The notes under the pieces are model-generated. The model saw only the letters and a list, made by a program, of their open reading frames with translations, made no database searches and had not been told where the DNA came from. A DNA stretch of 64,000 bases. Origin: Paenibacillus sp. MSJ-34. Its GTDB lineage: Bacteria; Bacillota; Bacilli; Paenibacillales; Paenibacillaceae. How positions within the stretch are numbered: the first letter of the stretch is position 1; every line of letters begins with the position of its first letter. The DNA is taken from the NCBI RefSeq assembly GCF_018918005.1, contig NZ_JAHLPR010000032.1, positions 1 through 64,000 on the forward strand. The letters run 5' to 3'. Position numbers and translations under genes: made by a program. Shown piece after piece: positions 60,770 through 64,000 of this stretch.

Positions 60770-62743
60770 TCATTTCCGGCGAAATTGCGCAATAAGATTG
60801 TGCATTATCACTTGATCGGAAATGTTCAGCTCTTCTTTCGCCTTGTCGGCGATCGACCGGCAAGCGGCGACGTCCGTTTGCGTGCGGGTCGTCAGATCGT
60901 AGCAAGCTCCATGCTCGAAATTGCCGTCCGCCGCCGGTTTATAGTACCGCTCACCGTCCGTTGCGGCGCCCGAGCGCAAAATGACCGTTTTCGGATCCGA
61001 GGCAAACAGATTGTTTCCCATCATGTAATAGGACTCTCGGGGAATGCCAAGTAAGTATAAGAGCGACGGCGCCATATCCAACTGGCCGCCGACTTGCTCG
61101 TACGTTCCCGCGTGCGAGCCGTCCGGCAAATGGACGATCATCGGCACCTGATTGATGATTTGTTCGAGATCGAGCTCCGACAACGACCGGTCGAGCAACC
61201 GTTCGAGCGGTTCCGTTTCCGCAATGGAATTGTCGTGATCCCCGTAAAAGACGAAAATCGTTTGATCCCATAAGCCTCGTTCTTTCATTTGCGCGATCAG
61301 CTGTCCGACCGCGCCGTCCACATAATGCACGGCCTGCAAATAATCGCCGAACATCGTACCCTTCAGCTCCCCGACGTCCAGCAGCTGCCGTTCCGGCGGC
61401 AGGGAATACGGATGATGGCTCGATAATGTAATCAGAAACGAGTAGAAGGGCTGCCGCGATTGATCCATGAAATCCAGCGATTGGCGCATAAACGACGCGT
61501 CTGCCAGCGACCAGCCGAGCGGTTCGTCGATCTTGAAATCTTTTTTGCTGTAAAAGCGGTCGTAACCGATGTTTGCGTACATATTGTACCGATTCCAGAA
61601 GCTGGCCTCATAGGCATGATAGGCTCCGGTTTCATATCCTTGTTCCTTGAGGATGCGCGGCAGCGAATCGAACGTACCGCCGGGATACCGGGTAAATACC
61701 GATCCGGTCGGCAGCGGATGAAGCGAGGCGGCGGATGCAAATTCGGCGTCGGACGTGCGCCCTTGCCCGGTCTGATGATAATAGTTGCTGAAATACATGC
61801 TTTCCCGGATCAATGCGTTCAAATGCGGCGTAATTTCTTTCCCGCCGATTTGCCGGCCGATGACGAAATTTTGGAACGCCTCCGCCTGAATGACGATAAC
61901 GTTCTTGTTGCGATAAGCGCCGAACAGCTCGTTTATCGGCTGCGGCTGTAGCTTGTTTGCCGCGAACCACCCGCGTATTTCCTCCGTCCGCTCCTCCGAT
62001 ATGCCTGGCTTGGACAGCCAATGTTCGTCGGCATACCGGTACAGGTCGTAACCGTGAAAGCCGATCAAGCCGGTCACATTGTACAGAGAAACGTTCCACC
62101 AATTGCCCTCGAACAGCCCTTTTGCCCATGTGGAAGTCGCTTTTGTAATCGGATAGTAGATGAACGAAACACCTAGAAGAAAAATAACGATGCTTACGCC
62201 GAATCGAAGCGCGAATTTGCCCCGCCCCGCCTTTTGGAAGAAACGGAACGTGCCGGCTTGTCTGCGGCGGCGGCCAATCGAGACGCAAGCGGCAATGAGA
62301 AGCGGCAGCAGAACCGCCAGATCGGCGAAGAAATAAAGATCTTTCCATGCCAGCAGCGATGCGATGCTGTCTCCGAGCGACCCGACCTGGCCGGCTTGCA
62401 GCAATACCGGCACGGAAATGAAATCTTTGAAATACCGGTAATAAATCAGATCGGCATATATAAGCGTCGACATAAAAACATTAAGCAGAAACAAGCTGAC
62501 GAGCCTGCCGCGCTGCGGCAAAAAAACGACCCAAAATGAACAAACGAGTATGGAGCCGATCGCAACGTAATAATCGGACGATTCCATCCTCATGTAAGGA
62601 ATGTTCGTATATCGGTCGAATAAAGTCAGCTTATAGCAAATGATCGCGATAAACAAAAAATATTCCATATACCGGATTCGTGCGATCCATTGCAAAGACA
62701 GGCGAATGCCCCGGTATGCGGTTTGAAGCGATGAGTACATCAT
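60770..62743 (-). CDS. LTA synthase family membrane sulfatase-fold enzyme
   Basis: A 657-residue protein. Five membrane helices in the first 205 residues, then an extracellular sulfatase-type domain: metal Glu 288 in IQAEAFQNF, the catalytic Thr 330 in GQGRTSDAEF, and the metal site FYGDHDN. It transfers glycerol phosphate units to build lipoteichoic acid, or acts as an LTA primase or related enzyme. ATG follows AAAGGG at 7 bases. Confidence 0.9.
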   Translation of the reverse strand: MMYSSLQTAYRGIRLSLQWIARIRYMEYFLFIAIICYKLTLFDRYTNIPYMRMESSDYYVAIGSILVCSFWVVFLPQRGRLVSLFLLNVFMSTLIYADLIYYRYFKDFISVPVLLQAGQVGSLGDSIASLLAWKDLYFFADLAVLLPLLIAACVSIGRRRRQAGTFRFFQKAGRGKFALRFGVSIVIFLLGVSFIYYPITKATSTWAKGLFEGNWWNVSLYNVTGLIGFHGYDLYRYADEHWLSKPGISEERTEEIRGWFAANKLQPQPINELFGAYRNKNVIVIQAEAFQNFVIGRQIGGKEITPHLNALIRESMYFSNYYHQTGQGRTSDAEFASAASLHPLPTGSVFTRYPGGTFDSLPRILKEQGYETGAYHAYEASFWNRYNMYANIGYDRFYSKKDFKIDEPLGWSLADASFMRQSLDFMDQSRQPFYSFLITLSSHHPYSLPPERQLLDVGELKGTMFGDYLQAVHYVDGAVGQLIAQMKERGLWDQTIFVFYGDHDNSIAETEPLERLLDRSLSELDLEQIINQVPMIVHLPDGSHAGTYEQVGGQLDMAPSLLYLLGIPRESYYMMGNNLFASDPKTVILRSGAATDGERYYKPAADGNFEHGACYDLTTRTQTDVAACRSIADKAKEELNISDQVIMHNLIAQFRRK

Positions 62744-62898
62744 GAAAAGCCCTTTCCCTTAAAAAATGTTCGCTTGCACCATATTCCCCATTATATCCAA
62801 AGTTTTCATAAAACTTAATTGGCATTACATGGGTAAGCGGAATGGCGATGAAAGGGGAGGGGGGGCTCCGGCGATGCGCTTCGGAACCCCCCGGCATA

Positions 62899-64000
62899 TT
62901 AGGAACGGCGCGGGGGAAGCGGGCCTAAATATTGATAGTACTGGCATTCGATTCTGCCATTGTACAATTTGCGTCTCTTGTCGGCTTTGCGGCCGAAGTA
63001 GTGCTCGAACTGCTTGCCCGGGCTAAGCGCAAACACCGACCATGTCGGCAGCTGCGCGGCGGTGAAGCCAAGCTGGCGAATCACTTTCTCGGCTTGGTCG
63101 CTGTCGCCGAGCCGTTCGCCGTAAGGGGGATTCGTGATGATGCATCCGTAATCCCCCTCGGGCCGCGCTTTCGCGACCGGCAGGACGCGAAAGTCGATTT
63201 CCTTGGCGAGGCCGGCGGCCTTCGCCGCGGCGAGCGCGACATCGACGGCTGCGCTGTCGATGTCGGAAGCTGCGATTTGCAGCGGCACGTCGTCCCGCAG
63301 CAAATCGTAAGCTTCCTCCCTGGCCTGCTGCCACAGGGAGGCCGGCACCGCCGGCCACGCTTCGGCGTTGAACGCGCGCCGCAAGCCAGGCGCGATGTTC
63401 CAGCCGATCATCGCGGCCTCGATTGCGATCGTCCCCGACCCGCAGAACGGGTCGTATAGCGGACGATGCGCGTTCCAGCGGCTGAGCAGCACCATCGCCG
63501 CCGCCATCGTTTCCTTCAGCGGCGCTTCGGTGACGAGCTTCCGGTAGCCGCGTTTATGCAGCCCCGGACCGGTCGTATCCAGCGTTATCAGCGCCATATC
63601 GTTCAGCAGCGACACTTCGATCACATAACGCGGCCCGTTCTCGGGAAACCATTCCGTTTTATAGCGCTGCTTCATTTTCTCAACGACCGCTTTTTTGACG
63701 ATGCCCTGACAGGCCGGCACGCTGCTGAGCTGAGATTTATGAGACTTGCCTTCCACCGGGAATTCGCCGTGCTCGGGAATCCAATCCGGCCACGGCAGCG
63801 CCTTGACCCCTTCGAACAATTCGTCGAACGTTCGCGCCGGGAACATGCCCATTTTGATTAATACGCGATCGGATGATCTGAGCCATAAGTTGGCCCGGCA
63901 AATATCGATCAGATCCCCTCGAAACATAACGCGCCCGTTTTCCGTTTGCGCATCTTCATATCCCAGTTCGCGCAACTCGCGCGCAACGACCGCTTCGAGT
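62899..64000 (-). CDS. THUMP-type class I RNA methyltransferase (YpsC/RlmL-like), 5' end outside the window
   Basis: The last about 367 codons are here; the frame stays open to base 64000 (LEAVVARELRELGYED), so the start lies beyond. Visible: an N-terminal THUMP region, DPFCGSGTIAIEAAMIG (SAM-binding), ASDIDSAAVDVA and the catalytic TNPPYGERLG. It methylates a guanine N2 in RNA, probably 23S rRNA. The C-terminus ends LYNGRIECQYYQYLGPLP. Confidence 0.9.
   Translation of the reverse strand, partial: LEAVVARELRELGYEDAQTENGRVMFRGDLIDICRANLWLRSSDRVLIKMGMFPARTFDELFEGVKALPWPDWIPEHGEFPVEGKSHKSQLSSVPACQGIVKKAVVEKMKQRYKTEWFPENGPRYVIEVSLLNDMALITLDTTGPGLHKRGYRKLVTEAPLKETMAAAMVLLSRWNAHRPLYDPFCGSGTIAIEAAMIGWNIAPGLRRAFNAEAWPAVPASLWQQAREEAYDLLRDDVPLQIAASDIDSAAVDVALAAAKAAGLAKEIDFRVLPVAKARPEGDYGCIITNPPYGERLGDSDQAEKVIRQLGFTAAQLPTWSVFALSPGKQFEHYFGRKADKRRKLYNGRIECQYYQYLGPLPPRRS

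Overview
The window looks like chromosomal DNA of a Gram-positive spore-former of the Paenibacillaceae (Paenibacillus/Cohnella type). This rests on strong AGGAGG-type ribosome sites with frequent GTG and TTG starts, a Bacillus-type T-box before tyrS, a YesM/YesN two-component pair next to a sugar ABC transporter, Fur and cre boxes of the Bacillus type, and many Bacillales families (DUF1450, DUF86, DUF1801, YtxH, BlaI/M56, LTA synthase). All names come from reading the proteins and motifs by eye; no database search was run.

Layout. 1-3.6 kb: a Fur-controlled siderophore cluster (AraC/binding-protein fusion regulator, iron-siderophore lipoprotein, siderophore esterase) without a permease; its leader carries seven 12-bp tandem repeats. 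3.7-4.2 kb: a CAP-domain lipoprotein that seems to start at AUA. 4.4-8.8 kb (minus): a coupled DNA-repair operon, dnaE-like polymerase, DUF72, uracil-DNA glycosylase. 9-10.7 kb: AbrB-type regulator with an ABC exporter. 10.8-12.4 kb: T-box and tyrS. 12.4-14.4 kb: BlaI/M56 signalling pair. 14.5-26 kb: a patchwork of transporters, regulators, small enzymes, several broken genes (GNAT with an internal deletion, frameshifted double GNAT, DUF2804, DUF1801 and Hsp33 remnants) and palindrome-rich spacers. 26-31 kb: YmcC/TetR pair, then an AraC regulator, sugar kinase and GH4 glycosidase. 31-32.6 kb: holin-like, Dabb, a tiny membrane protein and a DUF86 protein. 32.7-39.5 kb: YesMN-type two-component system with a sugar ABC importer. 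39.7-40.5 kb: DUF948 and YtxH stress-type proteins.

40.6-47.4 kb is the most coherent accessory system: a DeoR regulator, divergent from an operon of sugar ABC importer (three genes), a kinase of the ADP-dependent glucokinase/phosphofructokinase family, a class II ketose-bisphosphate aldolase and a D-lyxose-isomerase-like cupin. It reads as a complete route from an imported aldose to trioses or smaller fragments.

47.8-64 kb: a fused two-subunit 2-oxoacid:ferredoxin oxidoreductase, a phosphodiester glycosidase, a secreted GH18 chitinase, glutamate racemase, a LysM/M14 peptidoglycan peptidase, small conserved proteins, aldo/keto reductase, DegV, an LTA-synthase-family enzyme and the 3' part of a THUMP-type RNA methyltransferase that runs off the window.
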